Assembly (NCBI GenBank): GCA_028818755.1
Contig: JAPPNF010000042.1
Location: forward strand, 1 to 48,968
DNA length: 48,968 bases
Source: Deltaproteobacteria bacterium
GTDB lineage: Bacteria; Desulfobacterota; Binatia; UBA9968; JAJDTQ01
Reading direction: 5' to 3'
Below are positions 1 to 9,348 of this stretch, piece after piece. The notes under the pieces were generated by a model. It was not told the origin of the DNA. It ran no database searches and saw nothing but the letters and a program-made list of their open reading frames with translations. The position numbers and the translations under genes are program-made. Each line of letters opens with the position of its first letter. Position 1 is the stretch's first letter.

Positions 1-88
1 GTGGCGGGCACCACGCGAGGAAGAGCAACGCAGCCGACGACGAGAAAGACCAGCATATCGGTAAAGAATTACATGGGATAGGACACTA
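1..88. mobile_element. Right half of a palindromic MITE, cut by the window edge
   Basis: The first 88 bases match the right half of the intact element at 27086-27248. They share the stretch accacgcgaggaagagcaac and the following gcagccgacg, and end in GACACTA followed by G. The outer arm has diverged from the intact copy (atgggataggacacta against acgggacgcgacacta). The window begins almost exactly at the centre of the palindrome. No coding capacity is seen. Confidence 0.8.
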
Positions 89-107
89 GGCAATGACCCC
101 GTCAGAG

Positions 108-1358
108 TCAATCTTTGGCCGGCCGGGGCCACAGCCGCTGGTCGAAGCGGCGCATCCAGTCGAGTCCCGTGACCCACACCGCCAGCACCGATACCAGCAG
201 CAGCGAGTTGGCCACGGTGAACGACACGTAGTAGTCGCCGGTGAGATCGTGCAGCGCGCCGCCCATCCAGGCCCCGAGGCCGCCGCCGACGCCCACGCTC
301 ATCACGGAGAACCCGAAGATGGTCCCGAAGCCCCTGCCGGCGAAGATGTCCACGGTGATGGCCGACAGGATGACGGCGCGGGAGCCGAAGGCGATGCCGA
401 AGCCGCCGACATAGACGTAGAGCAGCCAGGGTTGCGATGTATCGGTGGCCAGCGTGAGGGCCAGGACGCCGACGGCCGCGCAGGCGATGTTGAGGGTGTA
501 GGCGGCGGTCTTGGTGAGGGCGTCGGCGAGGTAGCCGAAGGCCACCCGTCCGCCGGCGCTGACGAACGCCATGACGCCGAAGATCCCGGCGGCCCAGATG
601 TGGCTGTAGCCGATGTCCACCACGTGGGCGACCTGGTGGGTGACGATCAGCATGGTCCCGATGGAGCCCAGCATCCGGGAGATGAACAGGCTCCAGAACT
701 GCAGGCTCCTCAAGGCCAGGGAAGTCGACCACTCGCCGGCCCCGGCGGCGCCCGTGGCGGTGCCCGACGGCTCTCGCGAACTGGCCGGGCTGGGACGGTA
801 GGTACCCAACACCAAGGGTATGATCAGGATGAGGATCACCGCCGCCAGCGCCTGGAATACCCGCGGCCAGCCCCACAGGGAGATCAGCCATTGGCTCAGC
901 GGCGAAAGGACCAGCGTGCTCATGCCCACCGCCCCGTAGACGATGCCCAGGACAAGGCCCCGCCGGGTGGGGAACCACTCCGAGACCACTACGACGTGGG
1001 GGATCACGCCGGCGGTGGCGAACCCCAGCGACCCCACCACCCCGAAATAGAGATAGAGTTCCCACGCGGTGCCGACCCGGCTGCACAGGAGCAGGCCGGC
1101 GGCCAGGACGACGCTGCCCGCCACCACCACGCGCCGCGGCCCCAACCGGTCGGTGAGCCGTCCGACGAAGGGCGATACCAGGGCGTCGGTTACCAGGTTC
1201 GCGGTCTGAAGTCCGGCGGTGACCCCCCGGCTCCAGTGAAAGGTGTCCAGCAGGGCCACGAAGAAGACCCCGAAGGACGTATGGAGGCCGCGAATGAAGC
1301 CGAACGTCAGGCAAGCGGCTCCGGCGATGATCCACGGCTGGTTGACTTGGCGCGTCAT
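108..1358 (-). CDS. MFS transporter (monocarboxylate/oxalate-type)
   Basis: Predicted 416-residue inner-membrane carrier with about twelve hydrophobic segments. The N-terminus (QPWIIAGAACLTFGFIRG) and the loop with GRLTDRLGPRR after the second helix pair are typical of the major facilitator superfamily. The overall look is that of the monocarboxylate/oxalate-formate antiporter branch, so an organic-acid substrate is likely but not shown. The ATG at 1358 is chosen because the upstream in-frame extension is Arg/Pro-rich and runs into the neighbouring gene. It lies 70 bp downstream of a second MFS gene on the same strand, so the two are probably cotranscribed. Confidence 0.85.
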   Translation of the reverse strand: MTRQVNQPWIIAGAACLTFGFIRGLHTSFGVFFVALLDTFHWSRGVTAGLQTANLVTDALVSPFVGRLTDRLGPRRVVVAGSVVLAAGLLLCSRVGTAWELYLYFGVVGSLGFATAGVIPHVVVVSEWFPTRRGLVLGIVYGAVGMSTLVLSPLSQWLISLWGWPRVFQALAAVILILIIPLVLGTYRPSPASSREPSGTATGAAGAGEWSTSLALRSLQFWSLFISRMLGSIGTMLIVTHQVAHVVDIGYSHIWAAGIFGVMAFVSAGGRVAFGYLADALTKTAAYTLNIACAAVGVLALTLATDTSQPWLLYVYVGGFGIAFGSRAVILSAITVDIFAGRGFGTIFGFSVMSVGVGGGLGAWMGGALHDLTGDYYVSFTVANSLLLVSVLAVWVTGLDWMRRFDQRLWPRPAKD

Positions 1359-1428
1359 GGCGTCCCCCGGCCCTTTAGGGGCGACCGGCGGTCGCCCACG
1401 GCCCGGAACGGCTGATTGGCGTGGCCTG

Positions 1429-2724
1429 TCAAGGCGTCCCCCGGAGAGCCACCCCGTGTGCGGCGGGGTCCGCCTTGCGGGGCGGGCGGACGGCCAGGAC
1501 CAGCAAGGCCGACAGCAGCAGCGCCACGATGAAAACACCGAACGACAGGACATAGCTGCCGGTGTAGTCGTGGAAAAAGCCGAAGAAGGGTGGACCCACC
1601 GTCGTGCCGGTGCGCGTGATCATGATACCCAGATTGCGCACCCGGCCCAGGGAGACGCGGCCGAAGTAGTTGGCCCAGAGCAGTTCTCGAATCACCAGGA
1701 TTCCGCCCAGGCCGAATCCGTAGATGAGGAATCCCAGGGAGACCGGCACGAGGCCGGTGACCGCGAGGGCCAGTGACAGGCCGCATGCCTGAAGCAGAAA
1801 CTGGGCGGCGGCCGCCTTGCGCACGTCGATACGTTCGCCTGCCACGCCCCAGACAACATTTCCGACCGTCTGCGTCAGCGCCATCATCCCCATGACCGTG
1901 GAGGCGATCTCGGGCGAGTATCCGATGTCCGTGATGTAGGGATGGATGTGCAGGTTCAGCCCGATGATTCCGAACGTGACGGTGCCGTAGGTGATCACCA
2001 GCAGCCAGAACGTGCTGGTCCGGACGGCCTCGCCCCGGGTCCATTGGACATCGGCGGTGTGCGCCTCGAGGGTTTCCGGTCGCGGACTCCCGCCGGGGGC
2101 GGGCTGCGGGGGCGCCAGCACACCGTCCGGCTGAAGCCCCATGTCTTCCGGGCTGCGCCGCACCAGCAGGAAGGCCGGCAGCACCACCATGACCAGGGTC
2201 AGCACGCCGAACACCATCCAGGTGTTGCGCCATCCAACCAGCACGAAGAGCCACACGGCCACCAGCGGGATGCCGGCCTTGGCGATGCCGTTGCCCATGT
2301 TGGCGATGGAGATGGCGCGGCCCCGCTTTTGGATGAACCAACGCGAGATCATCACGTTGATCACCATGTAGCCCATGAGGGTGTCGCCCACGGTGACGGG
2401 CAGCCAGCGGACGACCATGAATTGCCAGAACTCGTGCGCCTGGCTCAGAAGGATGTATCCGGTCCCCGCCACCAGGGCCCCGGTGACGATGAGCCAGCGG
2501 GCGCCGTAGCCGTCGATGAGGGGGCCCACCAGGGCCGCCACCACGGAGGACAGCATGACCTCGCCGCTGCGGATGAACGAGAAAACGCCCCGGGAGACGG
2601 CGAACTCCGCGGTGAGCGGTTTCATGAACACGCTGAGGGTGCTGGACAGCGCGAAGGAAGAGGTCAGGTAGCAGATGAAGCCGACGCCGACGATGTACCA
2701 GCCGTAGAAGAGCTTTCGGGACAC
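1429..2724 (-). CDS. MFS transporter (monocarboxylate/oxalate-type)
   Basis: Predicted 431-residue membrane carrier. It opens with MSRKLFYGWYIVGVGF, the GWYIV-type first helix common in monocarboxylate and oxalate/formate MFS proteins, and has about twelve transmembrane segments. The central cytoplasmic loop (around residues 190-225) is Pro/Gly-rich. It resembles the downstream MFS gene at 108-1358 in length and family, so the pair may be paralogues with related substrates. No enzyme gene next to them points to the cargo. The start is the first ATG of the open frame and sits right at the beginning of the first helix. Confidence 0.87.
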   Translation of the reverse strand: MSRKLFYGWYIVGVGFICYLTSSFALSSTLSVFMKPLTAEFAVSRGVFSFIRSGEVMLSSVVAALVGPLIDGYGARWLIVTGALVAGTGYILLSQAHEFWQFMVVRWLPVTVGDTLMGYMVINVMISRWFIQKRGRAISIANMGNGIAKAGIPLVAVWLFVLVGWRNTWMVFGVLTLVMVVLPAFLLVRRSPEDMGLQPDGVLAPPQPAPGGSPRPETLEAHTADVQWTRGEAVRTSTFWLLVITYGTVTFGIIGLNLHIHPYITDIGYSPEIASTVMGMMALTQTVGNVVWGVAGERIDVRKAAAAQFLLQACGLSLALAVTGLVPVSLGFLIYGFGLGGILVIRELLWANYFGRVSLGRVRNLGIMITRTGTTVGPPFFGFFHDYTGSYVLSFGVFIVALLLSALLVLAVRPPRKADPAAHGVALRGTP

Positions 2725-2808
2725 GATAACGAGAAGGTTTACTGGTGCGTGGCAGGAAGCGCAACCGCGATGACTAAACGGTGTTGAGCACTATTCATCG
2801 CTAAAAGA

Positions 2809-2820
2809 GAATAATTATTC
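2809..2820. promoter_or_regulatory. Perfect 12-bp AT palindrome in a divergent promoter region
   Basis: GAATAATTATTC is a perfect inverted repeat in the AT-rich gap between the divergent MFS gene (minus) and the small unknown gene (plus). Its place and symmetry suit an operator, but no regulator gene is adjacent and the regulator is unknown. Confidence 0.3.
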
Positions 2821-2862
2821 GAGAAATGTGATTAATATTTTGTCAACTCTCGGAAAAACGGC

Positions 2863-2891
2863 TTGACAGGATAGGGCGAGATCCTTACATT
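2863..2891 (+). promoter_or_regulatory. Putative sigma-70 promoter for the 2966 gene
   Basis: TTGACA at 2863-2868 is followed after 17 bp by TACATT at 2886-2891. This is a perfect -35 and a weaker -10, about 75 bp upstream of the small gene at 2966. Confidence 0.5.
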
Positions 2892-2965
2892 TCTCATTAG
2901 GAAAAAGGGAATAGAGCGTTGGATAGGGAACCGGTCGCGGTCTAATAGAACGGACGGTACCAACG

Positions 2966-3400
2966 ATGAGGGAAGAAACGAAAATCACGGAGGTTGCCGC
3001 CGGGGGCCGGGAGTCCGGCAACGCGGCGGAAGAGCGCGGAACGGCCGATGCCTTCGATGCCGTGACGCTGTTTGACGCCGACGGCGTGGACGTCGACCAG
3101 TATGCGGACACGGTCCAGCGGAAGACGCCCCTCGAGCCCGAGAAGCACTTGCTGCTCGCCATCCTCGAGGATGGCCTCGCCTGTTACCGAAAGAACCTGT
3201 TCGCCCGGACCGCCAAGAAGCAGGCAGACTACCGGGACGCGGAGGAATGGATCTTCGCTACGGACGACGAACGTTTCCTCAGCTTCGAGTCCGTTTGCGG
3301 CGTTCTGGGCATCGAGCCCAGCTACCTGCGCCGGGGCCTTGTGGAATGGAAGGAACGCAAGGTCAGGGCACGCGCCAACGCCCCGGCCGAAGCCGCGTAG
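2966..3400 (+). CDS. Small conserved-looking protein of unknown function
   Basis: 144 residues, no signal peptide and no membrane segment. The first 50 residues are acidic and low in complexity. The core from about residue 52 (PLEPEKHLLLAILEDGLACY) through EEWIFATDDERFLSFESVCG to GIEPSYLRRGLVEWKERK looks like a compact helical domain. I recall similar short proteins with an LxAxLEDAxxCY...AEEWI...SFExVCexLGIdPxYLRxGL pattern in delta-proteobacterial genomes, of unknown function. The GIEPSYLRRGL part resembles a helix-turn-helix recognition region, so nucleic-acid binding is possible but unproven. It is monocistronic, with its own promoter and a hairpin behind it. Confidence 0.75.
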   Translation: MREETKITEVAAGGRESGNAAEERGTADAFDAVTLFDADGVDVDQYADTVQRKTPLEPEKHLLLAILEDGLACYRKNLFARTAKKQADYRDAEEWIFATDDERFLSFESVCGVLGIEPSYLRRGLVEWKERKVRARANAPAEAA

Positions 3401-3414
3401 GAAGCCGGCCCCAA

Positions 3415-3444
3415 GCCCGCGCCGGCATCGCGCCGTGCGCGGGC
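3415..3444. terminator. GC-rich hairpin between convergent genes
   Basis: The arms gcccgcg and cgcgggc, with an inner cggc/gccg pair, form a strong stem between the convergent genes ending at 3400 and 3461. There is no clear T-run on either side, so it may be a bidirectional, factor-assisted stop. Confidence 0.4.
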
Positions 3445-3460
3445 AGACTTGAAGCCCCCC

Positions 3461-5110
3461 TCACGGGCGGCCCGATTTCTTGAACTCGGTGCGAAGCTCG
3501 GAAGCGAGCCGCCCCAGGCGGTAGGTCTTCCAGTCGATGAACTTGGCGTAGCTCGCCAGCCTGGGGTGCACCGCGCCGATCCGGCGCCACATCTCCTGCG
3601 TGATGGTGCGGTAGTCGGGATGGCCTTGGGGCATGGTCCGCAGCTCGCCGATGTGCACCGCCTCCCGCAGATTCATCTTCATGTACCATCGGGTCCGGTA
3701 GGCGAAGGGGACCACGTACTGGGCCTCCCGGGGATGGTCCGCCCGGATCCGTTCGTGGACCTCGGCCGCGCGCTCCATGCAGCGCCGGAAGTCTTCGCCG
3801 AACCCTGCCTCCATGATCTCCGGCGGCGTGTCGTAGCCGTGGGCGGTGGTGAAATCCTGCCGTTCCTGGCTCAGCAGGCGGTGCCTTTGCAGATCGCGGT
3901 AGGCGCCCAGGTTGCCGATGATGTCGAACGTGTAATAGACCTGTTCCAGCGCGCGGCCGGGCTTTTCGCGCCGGTGCCGCCGGCCCTTCATGTAGGTGTC
4001 CAGCACTTCCCGACGGCGCTCGTCCGGCAGCCGCGCCGCCATCTCCCTCAACTGCGACAGCGGGTGCGTCGTGTGAGGGTAGAGGACGGCGGCGATGATC
4101 CGTTCTTCCGCCTGCTCGTCGTAGTCCACCAGCGTCACGGCCGGCCCCTCCCGCACCGGCTCGGTCACCGCCTCCGCGGCCAGCGCCCGGGTCCGGTTGA
4201 AGGTTTCGGAGAGGTACGGGCTCGGCTGCGCCCGCTTCACGAACGACGGGATCAGCGTGTTGAGCTCCTCGTGGATGGCGGTTCCGAGGCTGCGAAGCTC
4301 GGCGAGGTCGCTGGAGTAGGACTTCGACAGCAGGTACTCGAAGGCTTGTCCCACTCCGAACAGCCCGACGTTGGTGCGGGTGGCCGCCGGCAGGTAGCCG
4401 CGCAGGAGATCGCAGGCATGGGCGCGCACGGTGGACCGGTAGGCGGTCTCCGCCCACTTGACGAGCTTCCCGTCGCGCCGCGCCTCGGCGTAGGTGACGG
4501 TGTCACCGGTGCGCGGGTGACGCAGCTCCGTGTCCTCCAGCGGAACGGCCTTGCGGACATGCTCGATCATCGGCTCCATCTGCCGCGAATAGGTTTCGAA
4601 CAAGAGCTCCATGACCTCGATATAGTCACGGCCGTGTCTCGATTCGGCCAGGGTCGGCTCGACGAAGTAGAGGTGGCGGCCGTCCCGGTCCTTGCGGTCG
4701 AAGCGCACGTAGCGGGTGGACTTTTCCAGCGGCGCGATGCCGATGCGCGGGTCCTCGAGGTACTTGGCGGCTACGTTGGAGATCCCTTCGCAGGCCACGT
4801 GGGCGCCGCCGAGTTGCGCCACCGAGTCGTCGCCGTAACCGACGAGCACGCGGTCATAGAAGGCGCGCGCGCGGCGCACCGCCGGATCGTCGCCGCTGGC
4901 GGGTCCCGTGCTGTCCAGCACCACGGCGAGGTCGGCGTCGCCGAGGAACTCATCCAGGAACGTGCGCCGGAGGTCCCTGGCCGAGCGGCTGTAGCGGGAG
5001 AAGAGCGCGCCGGCCACCTCCTGGGGCAGCCTCAGCCCGAAGACCGGCCGGTCCACGTTGGTGAAGAACGGCGCGAGCCTCTCGCGTTCCGCCGGAGTGA
5101 AGTTTTCCAT
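3461..5110 (-). CDS. Double-domain ThyX-like (FAD-dependent thymidylate synthase family) protein
   Basis: 549 residues, about twice the length of a classic ThyX, reading as two tandem ThyX-like halves. The N-terminal half starts RPVFGLRLPQEVAGALFSRY; the C-terminal half has RDLQRHRLLSQERQDF near residues 402-417. Classic ThyX enzymes make dTMP from dUMP using FAD and methylenetetrahydrofolate and carry RHRxxSxNExSxRY. Here only RHR is kept cleanly and the S-N-E-S part has become S-Q-E-R-Q. The family call is solid, but thymidylate synthase activity is uncertain. The ATG at 5110 fits the conserved N-terminus; an in-frame ATG 34 codons upstream looks non-coding. It is divergent from transketolase. 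Confidence 0.8.
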   Translation of the reverse strand: MENFTPAERERLAPFFTNVDRPVFGLRLPQEVAGALFSRYSRSARDLRRTFLDEFLGDADLAVVLDSTGPASGDDPAVRRARAFYDRVLVGYGDDSVAQLGGAHVACEGISNVAAKYLEDPRIGIAPLEKSTRYVRFDRKDRDGRHLYFVEPTLAESRHGRDYIEVMELLFETYSRQMEPMIEHVRKAVPLEDTELRHPRTGDTVTYAEARRDGKLVKWAETAYRSTVRAHACDLLRGYLPAATRTNVGLFGVGQAFEYLLSKSYSSDLAELRSLGTAIHEELNTLIPSFVKRAQPSPYLSETFNRTRALAAEAVTEPVREGPAVTLVDYDEQAEERIIAAVLYPHTTHPLSQLREMAARLPDERRREVLDTYMKGRRHRREKPGRALEQVYYTFDIIGNLGAYRDLQRHRLLSQERQDFTTAHGYDTPPEIMEAGFGEDFRRCMERAAEVHERIRADHPREAQYVVPFAYRTRWYMKMNLREAVHIGELRTMPQGHPDYRTITQEMWRRIGAVHPRLASYAKFIDWKTYRLGRLASELRTEFKKSGRP

Positions 5111-5275
5111 GGAGATTCCCCGGAGAATATCCGTTGTCCGGCCAAAAACCAACCAATCCGCGGAAAACCGGCCGAAAACGGCCTCACGCTCGTTGTGTGC
5201 GGCCGGGATCATCTGGCAAACTTGAAACCGGGGCCCATACCGCGGAAGGTCACGAATTCACGGAGTTCCCATTCC

Positions 5276-7333
5276 ATGAGCGACGCCCATATCGACGATC
5301 TCTGCATCAATACGATCCGTACCCTGTCCATCGACGGGGTCCAGCAGGCCAACTCGGGGCACCCGGGGACGCCCATGGCCATGGCTCCGGTGGCCTACTG
5401 CCTGTGGCAGCGCTTTCTGCGCTTCGATCCCGACGACCCCATCTGGCCCAACCGGGACCGCTTCGTGCTGTCGGCGGGCCACGCGTCCATGCTGCTCTAC
5501 TCAATGCTCCATCTGACCGGGGTCAAGGCGGTCAGCAAGGACTACGAGGCCCTGGGCTCCCTCTCCGTTCCGCTGGAGGCCCTCCAGCAGTTCCGCCAAC
5601 TGGACAGCCGCTGTCCCGGCCACCCGGAGTACCGCTGGACCTCGGGAGTCGAGACCACCACCGGACCCCTCGGACAAGGGGTTGCCACCAGCGTGGGCAT
5701 GGCCATTGCCGGTAGTTGGATGGCCAGTCGCTACAACCGGCCCGGCTTCGAGGACCTCATCGACTTCGACGTGTACGCCCTGTGCGGCGACGGCTGCATG
5801 ATGGAAGGGGTCTGCAACGAGGCGGCCTCGCTGGCCGCACACCTTAAGCTGTCCAGCCTGTGCTGGATCTACGACAACAACCGCATCACCATCGAGGGCC
5901 ACACCGCGCTGGCGTTCTCCGACGACGTCGCCACCCGTTTCCTCGGCCACGGCTGGAACGTAGTGCGGGTGGGCGACGCCAACGACCTGGAGATGCTGGA
6001 GCGGGCCTTCCGCACGTTTCGGGAAACCACGGACCGGCCCACCCTGGTGATCGTGGACAGCCACATCGGCTACGGCTCGCCCAACAAGCAGGACACCAGC
6101 GGGGCCCACGGCGAGCCTCTGGGAGTGGAGGAGGTCAAGCTCACCAAGCAGCGCTACGGCTGGCCGGAGGACGCGCAGTTCCACGTCCCCGACGGCGTGC
6201 GGGAGCATTTCCGTGCGGGAATGGGGGACCGGGGCAAGTCCCTGCGCGATGCCTGGTTCGCGCGCCTCGACGACTATCGGGCCCGCTATCCGGAGCTTGC
6301 GGACGAGCTTTACCGGATGCAGCACCGCCAGCTTCCCGAGGGCTGGGACCGGGACCTGCCGGATTTCCCCGCGGACGCCAGGGGAGTGTCGGGGCGCGAC
6401 GCGTCGGGCAAGGTGCTGAACACGCTGGCGCAGAACGTCCCCTGGCTCATGGGCGGCGCGGCCGATCTGGCGCCCTCCACCAAGACCCGTCTGACCTTCG
6501 AAGGCGCCGGCGACTTCTCGGCCGAGAACCCCGCCGGACGCAACCTGCACTTCGGGGTGCGGGAACACGCCATGGCGTCGGTCATGAACGGCATGGCGCT
6601 GGTAAAGGTGCGCGCCTACGGCTCGGGGTTCCTGATCTTCAGCGACTACGCCCGCGGCGCCATCCGTCTGAGCGCGCTCATGGAGCTGCCGGTGGTCCAC
6701 ATCTTCACCCATGACTCCATCGGCGTGGGGGAGGACGGTCCGACGCACCAGCCGGTGGAGCATCTCGCCTCGCTCCGGGCGGTGCCGGGGCTGATGGTGT
6801 TGCGGCCGGCGGACGCCAACGAGGTGAAGGCCGCCTGGAAGGTCATCATGGAGCTGCACCACGAGCCGGCGGTGCTGGTGGTGACGCGCCAGGCATTGCC
6901 GACCCTGGACCGCACCCGGTACGCGTCCGCCGCCGGCGTGGCCCGAGGCGCCTACGTGCTGGCCGACGCGCCGGACGGAGCGCCCGAGGTGCTGCTGCTG
7001 GCCACCGGCAGCGAGGTGTCGCTGTGCGTCGAGGCTTACGAGATCCTGTCCGGGGAGGGAATCAAGGCCCGGGTGGTGAGCATGCCTTGCTGGGAGCTGT
7101 TCGACGATCAGGACGACGACTACCGCAACAGCGTGATTCCGCCCGAGGTGACCGCCCGGGTGTCGGTGGAGCAGGCCTCGGTGTTCGGCTGGACCAAGTA
7201 CACCGGTATCGGCGGACACCAGATCGGCATGCGATCCTTCGGCGCCTCGGCGCCTCTCAAGGACCTGCAGAAGAAGTTCGGCTTTACCGCGGACGACGTG
7301 GTCGCCGCGGCCAGGGAACAGATCGCCCGGTAG
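5276..7333 (+). CDS. tkt: Transketolase
   Basis: 685 residues, the usual length. This cytosolic, thiamine-diphosphate-dependent enzyme moves two-carbon units between sugar phosphates in the non-oxidative pentose phosphate pathway. Visible landmarks are SGHPGTPM near residue 27, the ThDP/Mg motif GDGCMMEG at 171-178 closing with NN at 201-202, SGAHGEPLG, and the pyrimidine-domain segment around [14 protein letters not shown]. The ATG at 5276 gives the standard N-terminus [15 protein letters not shown]; the frame stays open far upstream only as antisense to thyX. Transaldolase and epimerase genes lie 3.4 kb downstream on the same strand, beyond a TRAP operon. Confidence 0.97.
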   Translation: MSDAHIDDLCINTIRTLSIDGVQQANSGHPGTPMAMAPVAYCLWQRFLRFDPDDPIWPNRDRFVLSAGHASMLLYSMLHLTGVKAVSKDYEALGSLSVPLEALQQFRQLDSRCPGHPEYRWTSGVETTTGPLGQGVATSVGMAIAGSWMASRYNRPGFEDLIDFDVYALCGDGCMMEGVCNEAASLAAHLKLSSLCWIYDNNRITIEGHTALAFSDDVATRFLGHGWNVVRVGDANDLEMLERAFRTFRETTDRPTLVIVDSHIGYGSPNKQDTSGAHGEPLGVEEVKLTKQRYGWPEDAQFHVPDGVREHFRAGMGDRGKSLRDAWFARLDDYRARYPELADELYRMQHRQLPEGWDRDLPDFPADARGVSGRDASGKVLNTLAQNVPWLMGGAADLAPSTKTRLTFEGAGDFSAENPAGRNLHFGVREHAMASVMNGMALVKVRAYGSGFLIFSDYARGAIRLSALMELPVVHIFTHDSIGVGEDGPTHQPVEHLASLRAVPGLMVLRPADANEVKAAWKVIMELHHEPAVLVVTRQALPTLDRTRYASAAGVARGAYVLADAPDGAPEVLLLATGSEVSLCVEAYEILSGEGIKARVVSMPCWELFDDQDDDYRNSVIPPEVTARVSVEQASVFGWTKYTGIGGHQIGMRSFGASAPLKDLQKKFGFTADDVVAAAREQIAR

Positions 7334-7356
7334 CAGCGGGTTTCACGGCGCCATTG

Positions 7357-8637
7357 TCAGAATGCTGACCGTATGGCGTTGAGCGGCAGCCAGAGTGCGA
7401 GCATCGGGAACAGCAGGACCAGGATCAGCACCAGGCCGTCGGTGAACAGGAATGGTATCGCCCCCTGCATCACCTTCGTGACCGCAACACCGGTGGTGCC
7501 GCTGACGGCGAACAGGTTCAGTCCGACCGGCGGGATGACGCTTCCCATCTCGACGGCCAGGGCGGTCAGCACGCCGAGGTGGATCGGATCGACGCCAAGG
7601 GCCAACGCCACCGGGAAAAAAATCGGAACGGTAAGAACGAGTATTGCGACGCCGGTCAGAAACATCGACAGGAACAGCATGACAATCAGCAAGGCAACCA
7701 GGAACCCGTTTTGGGACAGGCCAAGGGTATTGACCCAGGCGGCGAGATCCTGCGGCCAGCCCTTGTTGGCCAGCAGGAACTGAAAGACGCCGACGCAACC
7801 GAGCAGGAAGAAAACAATCGCGGTCAGATGGGCCGCGCGTCTTGTCGTCGGCATCAGTTCCTTGAGAAACCCGGTGCCCCTGGCGAGCAACCCGTACACG
7901 ATTGAATAGGCGCAGGCGGCAGCGCCCGCCTCGGTCGGCGTGAACAACCCGCCATAGAGGCCGCCGAGAATGATGACCGGCATGAGCAGAACCGGCCACG
8001 CCGCGTACAAGGCACGAATCAGCGTTCTCAAATCGAAGTCGCCCGCCGGCAAGCGCATGTAGAAGGAGATCGCGACGATGATCACTGCATCGCTGAGAGC
8101 CAGCATGATGCCCGGCACGACGCCGGCGAAAAACAGGGAGACGATGGACTCCTCCGTGAGGACGCCAAACAGGATCAGCGTGATGCTCGGCGGGATCAAG
8201 AGCGCGATGCCGCCGCCACAGGCGATGACTCCCGCCGCCATCCACACCGGATAGCCACGCCGGATCATCTCGGGATACGCGATGACGCCCATCGCCGCTG
8301 CCATGGCGGTGCTGGAGCCGGAAATCGCGCCGAACATCACCGCGGCGAGCAACGTCGCGTAGGCGAACCCCCCCGGCAGCCAGCCGATGAGAGCATCGGC
8401 GAATCTGAACAACTTCGCGATCAACCCGGTCCGTTCCATCAGAAAACCGGCGTAGATGAAGAAGGGAATCGCCATCAACGTGTAGCTGGACAGAAAACTG
8501 AAGAAGGACCGAAACAGGGCCCGTGGTGTCATGATCGGGTCGACGAGGACGATCAGAATAGTCGTACCCGCGAGCGCAATGCCGATTGGCGCGCCAATGA
8601 TGAGGAGGGTGAACAGGCTGGTACCCAGAAGGTGCAT
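7357..8637 (-). CDS. dctM: TRAP transporter large permease (DctM family)
   Basis: 426 residues with about twelve hydrophobic segments, the normal size and shape of the large membrane subunit of tripartite ATP-independent periplasmic transporters. Recognisable stretches are MAIPFFIYAGFLMERTGL, GGIALLIPPSITLILFG and VIPPVGLNLFAVSG. The subunit catalyses sodium- or proton-driven uptake of a carboxylate-type solute handed over by the binding protein. An AAGGAAG ribosome site lies 8 nt before the ATG at 8637. It is the last gene of the dctP-dctQ-dctM operon and converges on transketolase with only 23 bp between them. Confidence 0.95.
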   Translation of the reverse strand: MHLLGTSLFTLLIIGAPIGIALAGTTILIVLVDPIMTPRALFRSFFSFLSSYTLMAIPFFIYAGFLMERTGLIAKLFRFADALIGWLPGGFAYATLLAAVMFGAISGSSTAMAAAMGVIAYPEMIRRGYPVWMAAGVIACGGGIALLIPPSITLILFGVLTEESIVSLFFAGVVPGIMLALSDAVIIVAISFYMRLPAGDFDLRTLIRALYAAWPVLLMPVIILGGLYGGLFTPTEAGAAACAYSIVYGLLARGTGFLKELMPTTRRAAHLTAIVFFLLGCVGVFQFLLANKGWPQDLAAWVNTLGLSQNGFLVALLIVMLFLSMFLTGVAILVLTVPIFFPVALALGVDPIHLGVLTALAVEMGSVIPPVGLNLFAVSGTTGVAVTKVMQGAIPFLFTDGLVLILVLLFPMLALWLPLNAIRSAF

Positions 8638-8688
8638 TATGCGGCTTCCTTTGCCAGTCCGTGACCCTGATACGGTCGTGTTGCGGCC

Positions 8689-9246
8689 TTAGACGTGCGT
8701 GCTTTCTTCAGCCGGTGCCCAGGGAAACACGGGTTTTCCCATGATTGCGCGAAGATCCTGGTAGAGATGAAACAGCGTCACCAGCGCCATCAGCCCGAAA
8801 CCGATCAACAAACAGGCCTGAAACGGCCAGAGATCGAGAACCATGCTCTGGGTCTTTCGTCCCATCGTGATCGTACGTTGTAGCGTCGGCCCGCCCCATA
8901 TCGCGAAGCCCATGAAGACCGAAAGCGAAACGATCGACACGATGAGCCGTAGGACGAGTATCAGGCGGTCACAACGTCTGGCGCGCAGGACATCGATTCC
9001 GGCACTCATGACCAGGTGACCCCGCCTCGCCTGCGTTACCGCGAAATACAGGAACATCGCGCTGATCACCATGAACGTAACCGCGTCCTGGCCCCATTCG
9101 AACACGACGCCGAAGACATAGCGCCGAAATATCTCGAGGACTGCCAGCGCCGTCGCGGAGAACAGCACAAGGGCGGCGACGTTTGCGACAACGTCGTCGA
9201 GAATGAAACGGATGACTCTGTAGAGTCGATCGACAAATGCATCCAC
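8689..9246 (-). CDS. dctQ: TRAP transporter small permease (DctQ family)
   Basis: 185 residues with four hydrophobic segments and the DctQ-type pattern FRRYVFGVVFEWGQDAVTFMVISAMFLYFAVTQARRGHL, where the E-W after the second helix is characteristic. It pairs with the large permease in the inner membrane. The GTG at 9246 is the best start; no ATG in frame precedes the first helix. It lies between the binding protein and large permease genes in the standard order, with a 51-bp gap before dctM. Confidence 0.92.
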   Translation of the reverse strand: MDAFVDRLYRVIRFILDDVVANVAALVLFSATALAVLEIFRRYVFGVVFEWGQDAVTFMVISAMFLYFAVTQARRGHLVMSAGIDVLRARRCDRLILVLRLIVSIVSLSVFMGFAIWGGPTLQRTITMGRKTQSMVLDLWPFQACLLIGFGLMALVTLFHLYQDLRAIMGKPVFPWAPAEESTHV

Positions 9247-9348
9247 GGTCCGATCCCGCGCGAACCTGTTCGCCCCACGAGCCCGGCGCGCTACAGACGT
9301 TCCGGATAGCCGGGGGGCGGCGCTTGCCCACGAGCCCCGGCGTGGCGA

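Noticed and set aside
3449..5275. Open frame extending transketolase 609 codons upstream
   Set aside because: The extension is antisense to the ThyX-like gene and the normal transketolase N-terminus begins at 5276.
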